DNA of 47,140 nucleotides, taken from the IMG/VR virus record IMGVR_UViG_3300047475_000020, positions 1-47,140 of that record. One strand, written 5' to 3'. Position numbers and translations under genes: made by a program. Numbering within the stretch: position 1 is the stretch's first letter; each line of letters begins with the position of its first letter. The notes beneath the pieces are model-generated. The model made no database searches, was not told the origin of the DNA, and saw only the letters and a list, made by a program, of their open reading frames with translations. This document shows, in pieces, positions 25,501 to 34,491 of the stretch. Source of the DNA: a virus.

Positions 25501-28500
25501 CACCTCGTCCCCAACCATTACTAGTTTGTCCGATAACACCAGATGAAATAGTTTCCCAAGCATTCCATATAGTACCTAATGCATCTTCACCACCAGCGGC
25601 TTGTAATATCTGGTCAAAGTTACCCTCTAAGTTAATTACAATTTGTGGAAGTTTATTTACTTCAAACCATTCATCACCAGATGGGTCTAATTCTAATACA
25701 CCAACCCAAGCAAAGAAGTATGCAGCTTGAGCACTTTCTACTCTAGTTGCAAACTTATTTCCAACAGTTTCAACAGAAGTAAATGGTAGCATACATTGGT
25801 CACCAATTTTAGAATAACCATCATTTGCTCTTGCAGTAGAATCTTCGTTTTGTTCTATAAGTGCAACATTCTTCATAGAGTATTTTGGTCTTAGTGTTCT
25901 GTTTTCATAATCTATTGCACAACTATAATCTTGGTGAGATACATCACCAGTTTTATGTCCAGTAAAATTATCAACAACAAAACCAGATTTAAATCTATCA
26001 AATCCGTTTGCATCTAATACTTGGAAGTTTTCTGTTTCTGCTTCTAATAAGTTAAGAGTTGTATAATCTTCTAGTCGTTCTATTCTATTTTCTAAACGAC
26101 CAATATCTCTCATTGTAAATCTGTTATTTTTTTGTATTCTTAAAAATATATCTTGTTCTGGTTCTTTGACATAAGGTTGCATTAATACATCAACTATTTT
26201 CATAGCTTCATTTTCAGATAATGGTTTAGGTGGTTCTGTTATTTCTGTTTCAACATCTAAACCTTCTTTAACTACAAACTGTTTATCTTTAGTTAAGAAA
26301 ACACTATCTGTTCTACCTACATAAAAATCTAAATCATATTGAAAGTTAGAATTGTCTTGTGGAATATTTGAAACTATTGAACCAGCTGCAGAGAAGTTTC
26401 TTTGTGCAAAGTTAAATGTATAATCATTTACTCTTTCAGTAGATAAACTTTGTGATGATGTTGTTACAGTAGATATTGTATCATCATTTGCAACAGTAGG
26501 TCTAAAATCTATTGAGTCGTGTAATAAGAATCTACCTCTAGGTTGTCTTTGTTCTGTGTCTACTCTTGTTGCAAGGTATGTAGGAATTTCTTTATAATCT
26601 ATGTTTGAATATGAATCTACATTGAAGAAATCACCAGTACCGTGAGTAAAGTGGTCGCATACAATTAATAATTTACCAATAGGAACATCAACATTTGTTT
26701 TTCTGATTATTCTAGAAATATCATAATATGAATCTCTCATACCATCATCTAATACATAATTACTAGTTACTACTGTATCACCAGCAGTAACAACAGTAGT
26801 TGTACCAGTTGCACCACTTGTTAAACCAGTAAATGTTTCACCGTCTGAAAAGTTTTTATTAGATAATAAAACATAAAAGAAAGTAGTTGGGCCTGTGTTA
26901 ATAAGAGAACCTATTGCACCACTAGTTGTACCTTTTATTCTTTCACCTTTAGTAAATGTTCCACTTGAAACTGTTCCAGTAAATTGTGGAACTAATGGGT
27001 CGGTAGATGCGTTTGCAGATTCGTATATTGCTCTTATTTTATATACATCAGTTCTACCTAAAGAAATCTCTTTGTGATGTGCAGATGTACCATATTGTAC
27101 ACCACCACCTACACCATTGTTATCTACAATAACTAAATGAGCAGGATTGTTTGTTTTGTTTTTTTGTTGTGCAGTAGTTTTTGAAATTGTTGCAGTCACT
27201 TTAACTACACAATCTGAAGATGTTCCGAAAACAGTTGTATCAGTAATTGTTGCAGTTTTAGAATCACCAGCCAATACAGCAGAAGTCATATCATCAATAT
27301 CAATAATATCTCCATCATTACACCCACCAGAACCATCATCTAAAATAGTAATTGCATAATTTGTATTAGATAGTGCATTAAATGTTTCGTTAGTTCCAGC
27401 AGTTATTACTATCTGTCCAGATGCATTTGATGTAACAATAAATTGTTTCTTAAATGTATAAGAAGTTTGTGATACACCATTGTTGTCCGTAGTCAACATT
27501 GTTTTTGCATATTTCTTAACTGTTTTTCTTAAAAGAATATTTTTGTTTACATCATTAATTTTTGTTCTTGTTCTAATTGCACCAACACTTGTTACATTAC
27601 TAGAGATTAAAACTATATCTGAATTACCAGTACCAGCAGTATCTGGAGTTGTAATACCAGAGTTTACTGGATATGTAGCTGTATTATTTGATGCATATGT
27701 AATAGTTGCTTTACCATTATATCCGTTAATTGCGTGGTCTTTAAATACAACAGTTCTACTTCCAGAACCACTTAATACTGAACCAGTAGTTGCAGTGAAC
27801 GCTCCAGTTGCAGTAAATGTTGCAGTACCACTAGAACGAGTAGTATTAGATGTGTTTACAACTGCACCACCTTGAATACAGAAATAAGTTGCAGAAGTAT
27901 TATTTGTTACACTTTCAATAACAATTTTTTCTGTTGCACTAGCAGCACCAGTTGGAACTTCTAAAACATCACCAGCTTTTAATTCAGTATTAAATAAAGT
28001 GTTTTGTCCAACTAAAGTATTTGTGTTTCTTGTAAGTGATACTGTACCAGTAAGACTGAATCTACTTTGCATAGTACAATCAGCACTAAAGTTTGCTTGA
28101 TTTGAATCATCATCATTCATAAAGACTTGTCTTACTTGACTAATGTCAAATGACTCTATTGCACTAATTGTTAAATCTGTTGTTGTACCATTTTCGTGTA
28201 CTAATTCATCTGATTGAGTTGATGCACTTGATTTTACTTTTTCACCACTTGAGAATATACCATTTACATTTGTAAGATAAACTGCATCTGAACTAACAGA
28301 GTGAACAAATCCAGTTGCACCAGAATTTGCACCAGTTATTTTTGCCCCAGCAGCAAATTCAGATGAAGTTACTACTCCACTAAAATCAATCTCTGTAAAC
28401 ATTTTAATATCAAATAATCCAAGATTAAATGTTGAATCATTATCTGCACTATTTGATAAAAAGTCAGTTACTGTGGAATTATTTGCAGCTGTATCAAAAC

Positions 28501-29872
28501 TTCTTACTCTTGCAACACCAATTTTTCCACCGTCTTCTGTTAAAATACTATCTGTTTCTATTCCTCTTCCTGGCCCGCCAGTTGTTCCAGTTACTTTAGA
28601 TGCTGTAAAATTATCGTGAAGTGAAACTTCCATAAATGGTTCATCAATAGAACCAGGCGTTTCTGGAGATATGTCTGGAGAACCAAATGTATTTTCTACT
28701 ACGATTGTATTACCAACTTCAACTGGTGTGATTGCGTTATCAACATTATCAGTTGTTCTTGGTTTTCTAATATCTATAAATGTTGGGTGACTTTTTTCTA
28801 TTTCATAACCAGCAACATATGCCTTACCAGGCGTTAGATGTAAAGTAAGTAAATCTTCAGATGCTGTATTTCCACTATCAGTAGTAGCACCAGATTCAAA
28901 TATTCCATTATTAATACCATCAGCTAAAGTTTCTCTTGCATCTGGTTTAAAATCTCTAACAATATAGTGTCCAGATTCGTCATAAGTTCTTCTTGCAAGT
29001 GTTTCACCTAATACTGCATATTCAGTATTTCTTGATGCAGATAAAACATTACCAAGATTTACTCTCATTATTTCTACAAAATTTGTATCATTAGTATCTG
29101 TTAAAGATAATTTAGAAAGTGTTAATGAGATTTTTAATCTATGAGCACCAGCTGCGTTTTCGTTTGATGTACCAGTTGCATTATCATATAATGTACTATC
29201 TTCTTCTGGAGTTACTAAATCTTCTGTAACTGTAAAACCTATTCTATATGATGGTGTGTTTCCATACTTATCTAAAACTAATGTTTGTTCTGTAACATTT
29301 ACAAAAATACCTCTAACAAAATATGTTCCAGCCGCAACTGTTACTGCTGAACCTATTGCAGTTGCATCTGTTGATTGACAAGTTAATGATTCTTGTCCAG
29401 CAATAAATGAACCGACTGCACCGTTAGCTGTTAAGTTTTCACCATTAGAAAATACAAAAGTTTCACCAGTTAAATCTGGATTTAAATATTTTACAAATAA
29501 AGTGATTGGGTCATCACCACTTGCAGCTGCAGTTCCTACAACTTTTGCAGATACTCCAGATGTTGCACCAGTAATAACTTTATCTACATAAGATGAAATA
29601 TTAGATGTAATGTCTGTGGTATTAAATGTTCCTTGAACTTTAACAGCATAATACTGTTTGTCCATTCCAACTTCACCACCAGATATAATTGCACCTTCTT
29701 TAAAGATGTTTCTACCCATTTCTTCAACTTGATTTTGAAGTATAGATTGTTGTGTGGTTAGTTCTCTAGCCTGTACTGCAAAGCCAGGTCTATATAATAC
29801 TTTATGAAAATTTTTACTTGTATCAAAATCATCATAATATGGTGATACATTTAGATTTGTTTTTTGTGCCAT
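22547..29872 (-). CDS. Giant DUF4815-type tail/baseplate structural protein (2441 aa)
   Basis: At 2441 residues this is by far the largest protein in the window. The N-terminus (NVSPYYDDFDTSKNFHKVLY, RPGFAVQARELTTQQSILQN, then IFKEGAIISGG) is the signature of the DUF4815 family of phage virion proteins. The first half contains GExIxG..SGA hairpin modules (near AKITGANSGATGFV, ERIKGTTSGAIGSL and ETFTGLTSGATGTT) between beta-rich segments. The region at about residues 1100-1450 is the more globular conserved part (YKEIPTYLATR, PRGRFLLHDSIDFRPT, coiled NRFTMRDIGRLENRIERL). Placed after gp8, where T4 has gp9-gp10-gp11, it probably takes over outer baseplate and fibre-attachment roles. That assignment is from position only. 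Confidence 0.85.
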   Translation of the reverse strand: MAQKTNLNVSPYYDDFDTSKNFHKVLYRPGFAVQARELTTQQSILQNQVEEMGRNIFKEGAIISGGEVGMDKQYYAVKVQGTFNTTDITSNISSYVDKVITGATSGVSAKVVGTAAASGDDPITLFVKYLNPDLTGETFVFSNGENLTANGAVGSFIAGQESLTCQSTDATAIGSAVTVAAGTYFVRGIFVNVTEQTLVLDKYGNTPSYRIGFTVTEDLVTPEEDSTLYDNATGTSNENAAGAHRLKISLTLSKLSLTDTNDTNFVEIMRVNLGNVLSASRNTEYAVLGETLARRTYDESGHYIVRDFKPDARETLADGINNGIFESGATTDSGNTASEDLLTLHLTPGKAYVAGYEIEKSHPTFIDIRKPRTTDNVDNAITPVEVGNTIVVENTFGSPDISPETPGSIDEPFMEVSLHDNFTASKVTGTTGGPGRGIETDSILTEDGGKIGVARVRSFDTAANNSTVTDFLSNSADNDSTFNLGLFDIKMFTEIDFSGVVTSSEFAAGAKITGANSGATGFVHSVSSDAVYLTNVNGIFSSGEKVKSSASTQSDELVHENGTTTDLTISAIESFDISQVRQVFMNDDDSNQANFSADCTMQSRFSLTGTVSLTRNTNTLVGQNTLFNTELKAGDVLEVPTGAASATEKIVIESVTNNTSATYFCIQGGAVVNTSNTTRSSGTATFTATGAFTATTGSVLSGSGSRTVVFKDHAINGYNGKATITYASNNTATYPVNSGITTPDTAGTGNSDIVLISSNVTSVGAIRTRTKINDVNKNILLRKTVKKYAKTMLTTDNNGVSQTSYTFKKQFIVTSNASGQIVITAGTNETFNALSNTNYAITILDDGSGGCNDGDIIDIDDMTSAVLAGDSKTATITDTTVFGTSSDCVVKVTATISKTTAQQKNKTNNPAHLVIVDNNGVGGGVQYGTSAHHKEISLGRTDVYKIRAIYESANASTDPLVPQFTGTVSSGTFTKGERIKGTTSGAIGSLINTGPTTFFYVLLSNKNFSDGETFTGLTSGATGTTTVVTAGDTVVTSNYVLDDGMRDSYYDISRIIRKTNVDVPIGKLLIVCDHFTHGTGDFFNVDSYSNIDYKEIPTYLATRVDTEQRQPRGRFLLHDSIDFRPTVANDDTISTVTTSSQSLSTERVNDYTFNFAQRNFSAAGSIVSNIPQDNSNFQYDLDFYVGRTDSVFLTKDKQFVVKEGLDVETEITEPPKPLSENEAMKIVDVLMQPYVKEPEQDIFLRIQKNNRFTMRDIGRLENRIERLEDYTTLNLLEAETENFQVLDANGFDRFKSGFVVDNFTGHKTGDVSHQDYSCAIDYENRTLRPKYSMKNVALIEQNEDSTARANDGYSKIGDQCMLPFTSVETVGNKFATRVESAQAAYFFAWVGVLELDPSGDEWFEVNKLPQIVINLEGNFDQILQAAGGEDALGTIWNAWETISSGVIGQTSNGWGRGGLWELVLTDQVRNGTRTFVTEVNDHKPIGNELIRQDVVPFIRSRNVTFRASKMKPKTRVYPFFDRQYIGDFCVPDGGKPGGTLTTITLPETPNWTAIGKIRFGYDNNDTAHDYVAKIMSSDSEYGFNTVGQFSLHTTINISRNSNAFYTYDFTTAAEGVVGPNIQGEKFWRIQIERAEDPIHTCAGHRLYGVEFFNADATTNIDLTQFCSVVQFQNLTNPSATIDGIVPPVGAETPGTPRDSVLQITYNLFTGTRTQTPESGTVQKLLPPGEDGNNFITGPTGSISGVFSIPDPNAPGNPAFKTGERQFRLTSSRINEADDVNLEGVETYAEGIYTARGFLNTIEETVTRTRNGQLFQEEVFESRSFQHRGRTLIQPWDPLAQSFIVDSVGGEFITKVDLYFQEKDERVPVTVQIREMRDGYPTEKLLPLASKTLESSEILLSDNATTATTFEFESPIYVADHSEYALVVKTDSRDYKLWISKLGDADIDTGTIVNDQPYLGVLFKSQNNRTWNAYQDEDIKFSLYRAKFDTSKTSNLVLTNDSVETRTLKQNSLESLASSGVVKVTHRNHHMYATTNNVAISGVSSGVSTTLNGAFGASDTSLTLTSNTGFPGSGSVRLKITVPRDSTTGDIREDEIFSGTISGSSVTSITRPTGAIAHSSGAGIELYEVDGIPLDQINRTHTSVGNVGIDSYTITTANTLATQTATATTASNATSGIKFGDSTTVVTENAMMDVMKPLVSNVEYPNTKITANIRTTTATSVDGTQTSFNLQSTSASRPIVLGRNYYFDVPRMITSTINETNELNSSKSFFLTLTMSSEFDNLTPVIDLDRASIATITHRLNNVQSSSDVYPTTLYVPATEPEGDSLEAIYLTRQVQMKSAANQINVKFDAVRPATSTIDVMFKTLRTDDSSDFNDVGYTFFNTNGQPDITTNSSTTRDDFIEHEYSAKDLADFNAFQIKIRMRGTDSTNPPIIKRLRVVATG

Positions 29873-29874
29873 TC

Positions 29875-31392
29875 TTAAAACTCAACTATGATTTTAACAT
29901 CCTCTGTTTGGTCAGATGCTCGTGAAATAGGTCTTCTGTTTTCTATATAAATTATGTCCCCACTATCTGGGTGCATTTCTGGATTTGCATATCCACTTGA
30001 AAATGCGATACTATCAACAGTTTCAGAACCAGTTGATGATGGAGTGCCAGATGCACTAGAGTCTGCACCAGATACTGCATTTGCACCAGAAAATAAAACT
30101 GTGTTACTTGCAGTATTAACACCATAATTTGTAAATCTTTCTTGTTGATAATATAAAATCTTATTTGTTGCATCCCATTCAACGACTCTACCGATTGCAC
30201 CAGTAGTTGCTTGAGTTATTTTTTCATCTGCATCAAAATCTCCACTTGGTGAAGGAATATAAATTGCATATGTTTGTCTGGCAGTAGATGCTGTAAATAA
30301 TGACGAACTGTTAAATTGAGTAGGATTTTTCATAATACCTACTTGTCTAAAGTCGTTTGCAACAGTAATATCATTACCTTCTTCTTGTTCAAACTTTGTA
30401 TTTAAAATTATATAGTGTCCACCTAATTCTTCAACTGCATCGTGTCCGTGACCAACTTGAGGTGATATAATTGGAGTTATAGTTCCAGCACTAGCTGAAT
30501 TCCAAGTTGATAAAGTACCTCCACTTATTAAAGATGTTGCACCAGCATTTGTATAAACATTAGTTCCTGCCAAATCTACTGTTGCAAAAGTATAATTTGC
30601 ACCACTAGCTTGTACTGATGATACACCAGTTTCACCAAATCTTGTTATTACATTTGAACTCACAACAACCTTTAAGATTCCACCAGTTCCGTCTCCAGCA
30701 ACTTTAACATAATAAGTTCCATCTGGATATCCACTACCTTGACTTGTTACCAAGAAAGTATCAATAGGAGCACCATTAAAAGGTGCAGAGTCTGTACTTG
30801 TTGTTACTGCACCAGATGATACAGTTGAGTCTGTTGCGACTGCCATAAAGTCAGTTGTTAAAAATTTGTCTACTTGAGTGGTTGTCAATGTGTACATATA
30901 TTGTAAATAATAACCACCAACAAATTGTTTTACTGGGGAAGTAAAAGTAGGTTCTGTTGAAAGTGCGATTTTTACTCCAGAAGAATTTAAGTTATATAAA
31001 ACTTTGTAAACTCTGTAATCTGAAGTTATGAAAAAATATGTAGAATCAACAAGATTACTTGCACCAGTTTGATTTGAAGGATTAGCTGCACTAATGTTAT
31101 GTTCGTACATATCGTAAGTAGTACCAGATGTATATGTTCTTCTAGGAACACCTCTTGATACATCAGAAGATGCAATCGCATTTGCACCTAACATTGAGTC
31201 CCATCTATAATTCTCTGATGTAATATCGTCTACTGGACTTGGTGGAGAAGTATCACTTCCACCAGAAGTTCCACTAGTAAAAGGAGTTGATTTTCCTACA
31301 AACATATAATAGTTTTCGTTTGTTTCAGAAAATGATTCCTCAAACTGAGCAGCATTTGTTTGTCTAAATTTTTCTGTAATAATTGCAGCCAT
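29875..31392 (-). CDS. 8: Baseplate wedge protein gp8
   Basis: The C-terminus (GDIIYIENRRPISRASDQTE, then VKIIVEF) matches the T4 gp8 ending GEMIYMENRPPIIMAMDQTE. The N-terminal TEKFRQTNAAQF and the YYMFVGKSTPF phrase match the equivalent T4 region (ITSKFR..., FITFGRSEPW). FRQVGIMKNP corresponds to T4 FRQISIITNP. gp8 is a dimer in the outer baseplate wedge that contacts gp6, gp7 and gp10. At 505 residues it is much longer than T4 gp8 (334). The extra material includes a GExIxG-type hairpin (DADEKITQATTGAIGRVVEW) near the end. It starts after the first fibre island and ends 2 nt before the 2441-aa gene. Confidence 0.9.
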   Translation of the reverse strand: MAAIITEKFRQTNAAQFEESFSETNENYYMFVGKSTPFTSGTSGGSDTSPPSPVDDITSENYRWDSMLGANAIASSDVSRGVPRRTYTSGTTYDMYEHNISAANPSNQTGASNLVDSTYFFITSDYRVYKVLYNLNSSGVKIALSTEPTFTSPVKQFVGGYYLQYMYTLTTTQVDKFLTTDFMAVATDSTVSSGAVTTSTDSAPFNGAPIDTFLVTSQGSGYPDGTYYVKVAGDGTGGILKVVVSSNVITRFGETGVSSVQASGANYTFATVDLAGTNVYTNAGATSLISGGTLSTWNSASAGTITPIISPQVGHGHDAVEELGGHYIILNTKFEQEEGNDITVANDFRQVGIMKNPTQFNSSSLFTASTARQTYAIYIPSPSGDFDADEKITQATTGAIGRVVEWDATNKILYYQQERFTNYGVNTASNTVLFSGANAVSGADSSASGTPSSTGSETVDSIAFSSGYANPEMHPDSGDIIYIENRRPISRASDQTEDVKIIVEF

Positions 31393-31420
31393 TGTATTTC
31401 CTTCTACTATTTAGTCCATC

Positions 31421-31714
31421 TTATGACGGTTCTGTTGGCCAAGTGACTTTATTTACTTTGTCCTCAGTATCTAATCCATTTGTTAAATCTCTTAACTCTT
31501 GTCTATAAGTTTTCCAATCAGAACTCATTGTCACATCAGAGTTTGCTCTCCAATCTGATTCACTTAATTTATTATTTCTTTCATTTCTTAAACCAGCAAT
31601 CGCTCTATCGTAAGCACCTTTTGCCCACTCTACATCTCTTGCTTCAAGTTCTTTTATTTCTGAATCGGTCAAAGGTATTTTTTCACCATTAACCATTTTA
31701 TGTGTGTATGCCAT
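31421..31714 (-). CDS. Phage tail assembly chaperone-like protein 1 (97 aa)
   Basis: A small helical protein with the Phage_tail_APC-type pattern. RNERNNKLSESDWRANSDVT is followed by DWKTYRQELRDLT, as in proteins reading (RN..L..SDW......W..YR..LRD(I/L)). The C-terminus GLDTEDKVNKVTWPTEPS is nearly the same as that of the gene at 35127-35495. A good AGGAG site precedes the start. In phages such proteins are usually encoded beside tail fibre genes and are thought to help fibre assembly; that role is inferred here. Confidence 0.8.
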   Translation of the reverse strand: MAYTHKMVNGEKIPLTDSEIKELEARDVEWAKGAYDRAIAGLRNERNNKLSESDWRANSDVTMSSDWKTYRQELRDLTNGLDTEDKVNKVTWPTEPS

Positions 31715-31745
31715 TTTTATCTCCTATAATTATTGACATTAACCA

Positions 31746-32681
31746 TTAACTAATTCCATATAGTTTAATAAATCCATTAGCAAAGTTACCAGTGCTTGGA
31801 TAAAATCTTAAACCATCTTGTGCTTGTGCAGTCGTTGAACTTGCAGCTATCGTATTTGCTACTAAGTTTGTACTACCAGACCAAAGACTTTGTGACCCTA
31901 TAATAGTTGTATAATCATTTGCATCGTTAGGATTAACAATATAAAAATATCCATTTACTGGAGTGGTTGTAGCACTTTCTTGTGAAGACCAAGTTGCAGT
32001 ATTATTCATAAATCCTTGTGAATCATCTCCATAACTGCTTATACCACTTCCGTGAGCAGAAGCACCAGTTGAATGATATCCAGAACTTAGTATACTTGCA
32101 CCACTCATAAAATACACTCTTATAATCAAATCTGTACTTCTTTGTATATTATAAACACATTTATAAGAATCATATCCAGTCATTAATCCTTGAAACTGTA
32201 CATCAGAAGATGATGATAATGTTGTTTTATTTAACAATGTTAAACCACCAGCAGTACCAAATTCAAATGCATTTCCAGCTTCATTAACTTTAAGTGCATC
32301 TCCAGCAGAACCTAAAGTATTAATATTAAACAATCCTACTTTATCTACAAAAGTTTCGTCAAATAATATTCTGTGATTTGCATTTGTACTAGAAACATCT
32401 GTTCCATCTAAAACTAAAAAATCACCAGCATCAGCAGTACCATTAGTAGAATTTAAAATTATAGAGTCTGATGAAATATTATTTACTGCAGCTGATTGTA
32501 ACTCATCACGAGTGACTGCATTAGAAGAAATTTCTGTTGAACCAACTGCATCATTTGGAATTTTTGCAGAGGTAACATTATCGTTTAAAATCTTTGCAGT
32601 AGTGACAGCATCATCAGCAATTTGAGAAGTCCCAATCGTTCCAGATTGTATTGCACCTACTGGTATTTTACTTATTGGCAT
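31746..32681 (-). CDS. Putative tail fibre protein (311 aa)
   Basis: Residues 1-70 are a ladder of I..(D/N)AVT..(K/E)I-type repeats (SQIADDAVTTAKILNDNVTS) typical of trimeric phage fibre N-termini. Then come GTD-type loops (IILNSTNGTADAGDFLVLDG and TDVSSTNANHR) and the block FDETFVDKVGLFNINTLGSA followed by GDALKVNEAGNAFEFG, shared nearly word for word with 11409-12272. The C-terminal receptor-type domain ends LRFYPSTGNFANGFIKLYGI. Two fibre genes 20 kb apart thus share the N-terminal 2/3 plan but differ in the tip. The start is immediately next to the stop of the 55-aa gene. Confidence 0.8.
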   Translation of the reverse strand: MPISKIPVGAIQSGTIGTSQIADDAVTTAKILNDNVTSAKIPNDAVGSTEISSNAVTRDELQSAAVNNISSDSIILNSTNGTADAGDFLVLDGTDVSSTNANHRILFDETFVDKVGLFNINTLGSAGDALKVNEAGNAFEFGTAGGLTLLNKTTLSSSSDVQFQGLMTGYDSYKCVYNIQRSTDLIIRVYFMSGASILSSGYHSTGASAHGSGISSYGDDSQGFMNNTATWSSQESATTTPVNGYFYIVNPNDANDYTTIIGSQSLWSGSTNLVANTIAASSTTAQAQDGLRFYPSTGNFANGFIKLYGIS

Positions 32682-32849
32682 TTATGAAACCTTCTTTCCA
32701 AAGTAACCAGTTGTTTCATTAATTTTCCTAGTTTCACCTTCTTTGTTTGCATCAAAAGGTGTTTTTGGTAATTCTATATAAGTAGAACCATCTGGTCTTT
32801 TTAACTTTGCACCACCAGTTGGTGATTGTTTTGTGATTCTAGTTACCAT
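32682..32849 (-). CDS. Small unlisted protein (55 aa)
   Basis: This short gene fills what would otherwise be a 215-nt gap in the fibre island. It starts at ATG 32847-32849 with an AAGGAA ribosome binding site, runs 55 codons and stops directly before the next fibre gene. The product begins MVTRITKQSPTGGAKLKRPD and includes STYIELPKTPFDANKEGE and a TGYFGKKVS end; it is basic and Gly/Pro-containing. No family recognised. The compact fit between neighbours and the ribosome binding site support a real gene. Confidence 0.65.
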   Translation of the reverse strand: MVTRITKQSPTGGAKLKRPDGSTYIELPKTPFDANKEGETRKINETTGYFGKKVS

Positions 32850-32861
32850 TCTTATTCCTTT

Positions 32862-32869
32862 TATTTATT
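32862..32869 (-). promoter_or_regulatory. Late-promoter-like AATAAATA box in fibre island
   Basis: The 47-nt gap 32850-32896 has two AATAAATA strings on the minus strand, here and at 32885-32892, both upstream of the 55-aa gene. Each is one base off TATAAATA. The gap is very AT-rich, so chance is a fair alternative. Confidence 0.3.
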
Positions 32870-32896
32870 TATTATTTCTTAGGATATTTATTTTTC

Positions 32897-33694
32897 TTAT
32901 ACCACTAAATATCTAACACCAACTTGTACTGTATTGCCTGGTGCAGAAGAAAAAGTTAAGGTTGTACCAGACACACTATAATCAGTTGTTGGTTTTTTAA
33001 TAACTCCATTTTCTGTAACTATAATACTATTTACTGTATGTCCAGTAGTAATTGTAAATGCAGTTGTTGAACCATCACCAGTAAAATAAGATGATGTATA
33101 AGTGAAAGCTGCTTTTGCATTTGTTACTGCGTTGTCTTGAATTTTTGCAGTACCTACTGAATTATCATCTGGAGAACCTAAATTAACTTCGTTTGTTGTT
33201 GATAAATGAACTACCACTATGACAGCAGATGTTTCTGGTGCAGAAGTAAAAGTTATAGTTGTACCAGCGATTGAAAAGTTTGTTGTATATTTTTGAAACA
33301 CACCATTCACAAATGCAATTACAGTTGATGATGGGTTTTGAGGAACTCTTGATAAAGTAAATGCAGTTGTTCCACTTCCTCCAGTAAATGTATCTATTGT
33401 TGGAGTTGTATCTGTGGCTGCTCTTGCTTGAACTATTTGTTGTCTACCAAGATAAACTACAAAACATCTTACAGAGTTTGCTGGAGCAGAAGCAAAATTA
33501 ATTTTTTGTACACCACTAACCATTGCGATATCATATGCACTTCCAGGCTCTTGAATAACACCACCTAAAGAAACTATAATAGAAGTTGCAGAGGCAACAT
33601 TATGTGTCAAAGTAAATTGTGTAGTTGAACCATCACCAGTGAAGATGTCTTTTTCAAATGCACCAAATGTAGGTTCTTTTCCAATATATGCCAT
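32897..33694 (-). CDS. Putative tail fibre with triple beta repeats (265 aa)
   Basis: This is the twin of 20542-21342, with the same MAYIG start, the same length and the same three-repeat plan. Repeats occupy about residues 15-82 (FTGDGSTTQFTLTHNVASAT), 98-168 (DTFTGGSGTTAFTLSRVPQN) and 200-265 (YFTGDGSTTAFTITTGHTVN). Each ends in a (V/I)TFTSAP or LTFSSAP-like strand followed by V.V..L. Between repeats 2 and 3 lies a spacer (NSVGTAKIQDNAVTNAK) of the ladder type. It is likely a fibre spacer; the paralogous pair links the two fibre islands. Confidence 0.8.
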   Translation of the reverse strand: MAYIGKEPTFGAFEKDIFTGDGSTTQFTLTHNVASATSIIVSLGGVIQEPGSAYDIAMVSGVQKINFASAPANSVRCFVVYLGRQQIVQARAATDTTPTIDTFTGGSGTTAFTLSRVPQNPSSTVIAFVNGVFQKYTTNFSIAGTTITFTSAPETSAVIVVVHLSTTNEVNLGSPDDNSVGTAKIQDNAVTNAKAAFTYTSSYFTGDGSTTAFTITTGHTVNSIIVTENGVIKKPTTDYSVSGTTLTFSSAPGNTVQVGVRYLVV

Positions 33695-33697
33695 TTT

Positions 33698-33973
33698 TTA
33701 TCCTTTAGGGTGTTTATCTTTTATAGCTTTAATTTTTGTTTTCCAACCATCAATTCCATTATGATATAAATCATCTAGTTGGTCTTGAATTGATGGGTAT
33801 TCTTGTAATCTCTTTTCTGCATATGTTAACTCTCGTGGAGTTGGGTCAACAAATTTGCCATCACTTTGTTTTATTTGACCACATATTACAGAATCAGATA
33901 CTTCCACAAACCCAACTTCTTGATAAGGTTGTTTCTGTATAACAATATTATTTTCTATTTTTACCCAAGCCAT
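33698..33973 (-). CDS. Tail-fibre-associated small protein (91 aa)
   Basis: I start it at MAWVKIENNI, where TAATG overlaps the upstream stop by one base; an ATG 15 nt further upstream is in frame but lies inside the previous gene. The C-terminal part reads YPSIQDQLDDLYHNGIDGW, then KAIKDKHPK, a pattern common in small proteins beside phage fibre genes and in tail assembly chaperone-like domains. The N-terminal part (VEVSDSVICGQIKQSDGKFV) is beta-rich. It probably helps fibre folding or attachment. Confidence 0.75.
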   Translation of the reverse strand: MAWVKIENNIVIQKQPYQEVGFVEVSDSVICGQIKQSDGKFVDPTPRELTYAEKRLQEYPSIQDQLDDLYHNGIDGWKTKIKAIKDKHPKG

Positions 33974-34491
33974 TAGTCTATCTTCCATATTCTTACATTT
34001 GCATATACTTCTACATTTACGGTATCATTTACTGCAATACCAGCAGCAGTACCAGATTGAATGAAATGTCTTAATTGAAAAACCTTTTGAGCTGATATAG
34101 TAAATCTTCCACTTAACATACTTACACTCGTAGTATAATAACTAGCATGAGAGTTTGATGAAAGACCTACTAAAGTATAACTTGCATCTGTTTCATTATA
34201 CAAAGTTATTTTATTTCTTGCATTTACATAACCATTTGCCTCTGCTTGACAAAAATATGTTCCACTTGGTAAAGTTATTTTATGACTACTAAGAGATGCT
34301 CCTGCAATTTCATTCGTTTTTACTGTTGTTAATTCTCTTGTATTTTGTCCTGCAGAAAAAGTTTGTGCAGCAGTATTATTAGCTTTTTCATCTACTACAT
34401 GCAATAGAGCTGTTTGAAATGCATTTGCATTGAAACCGTTAACTGTAATTGCACCGTTTAAGTTTAAATTGTCTACTGTTAATGTTCCCAT
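33973..34491 (-). CDS. Putative short tail fibre (172 aa)
   Basis: The N-terminus MGTLTVDNLNLNGAITVNG relates to the MG(T/I)L.VD(N/S).. starts of the two upstream genes at 34491 and 35500. The C-terminal 100 residues (ITLPSGTYFCQAEANGYVNA, YTTSVSMLSGRFTISAQKVF, QLRHFIQSGTAAG) resemble a compact C1q/TNF-like or bacteriophage tip jelly-roll, but I judge this only by strand pattern. It overlaps its neighbours by one nucleotide at both ends, consistent with co-translation. Confidence 0.75.
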   Translation of the reverse strand: MGTLTVDNLNLNGAITVNGFNANAFQTALLHVVDEKANNTAAQTFSAGQNTRELTTVKTNEIAGASLSSHKITLPSGTYFCQAEANGYVNARNKITLYNETDASYTLVGLSSNSHASYYTTSVSMLSGRFTISAQKVFQLRHFIQSGTAAGIAVNDTVNVEVYANVRIWKID

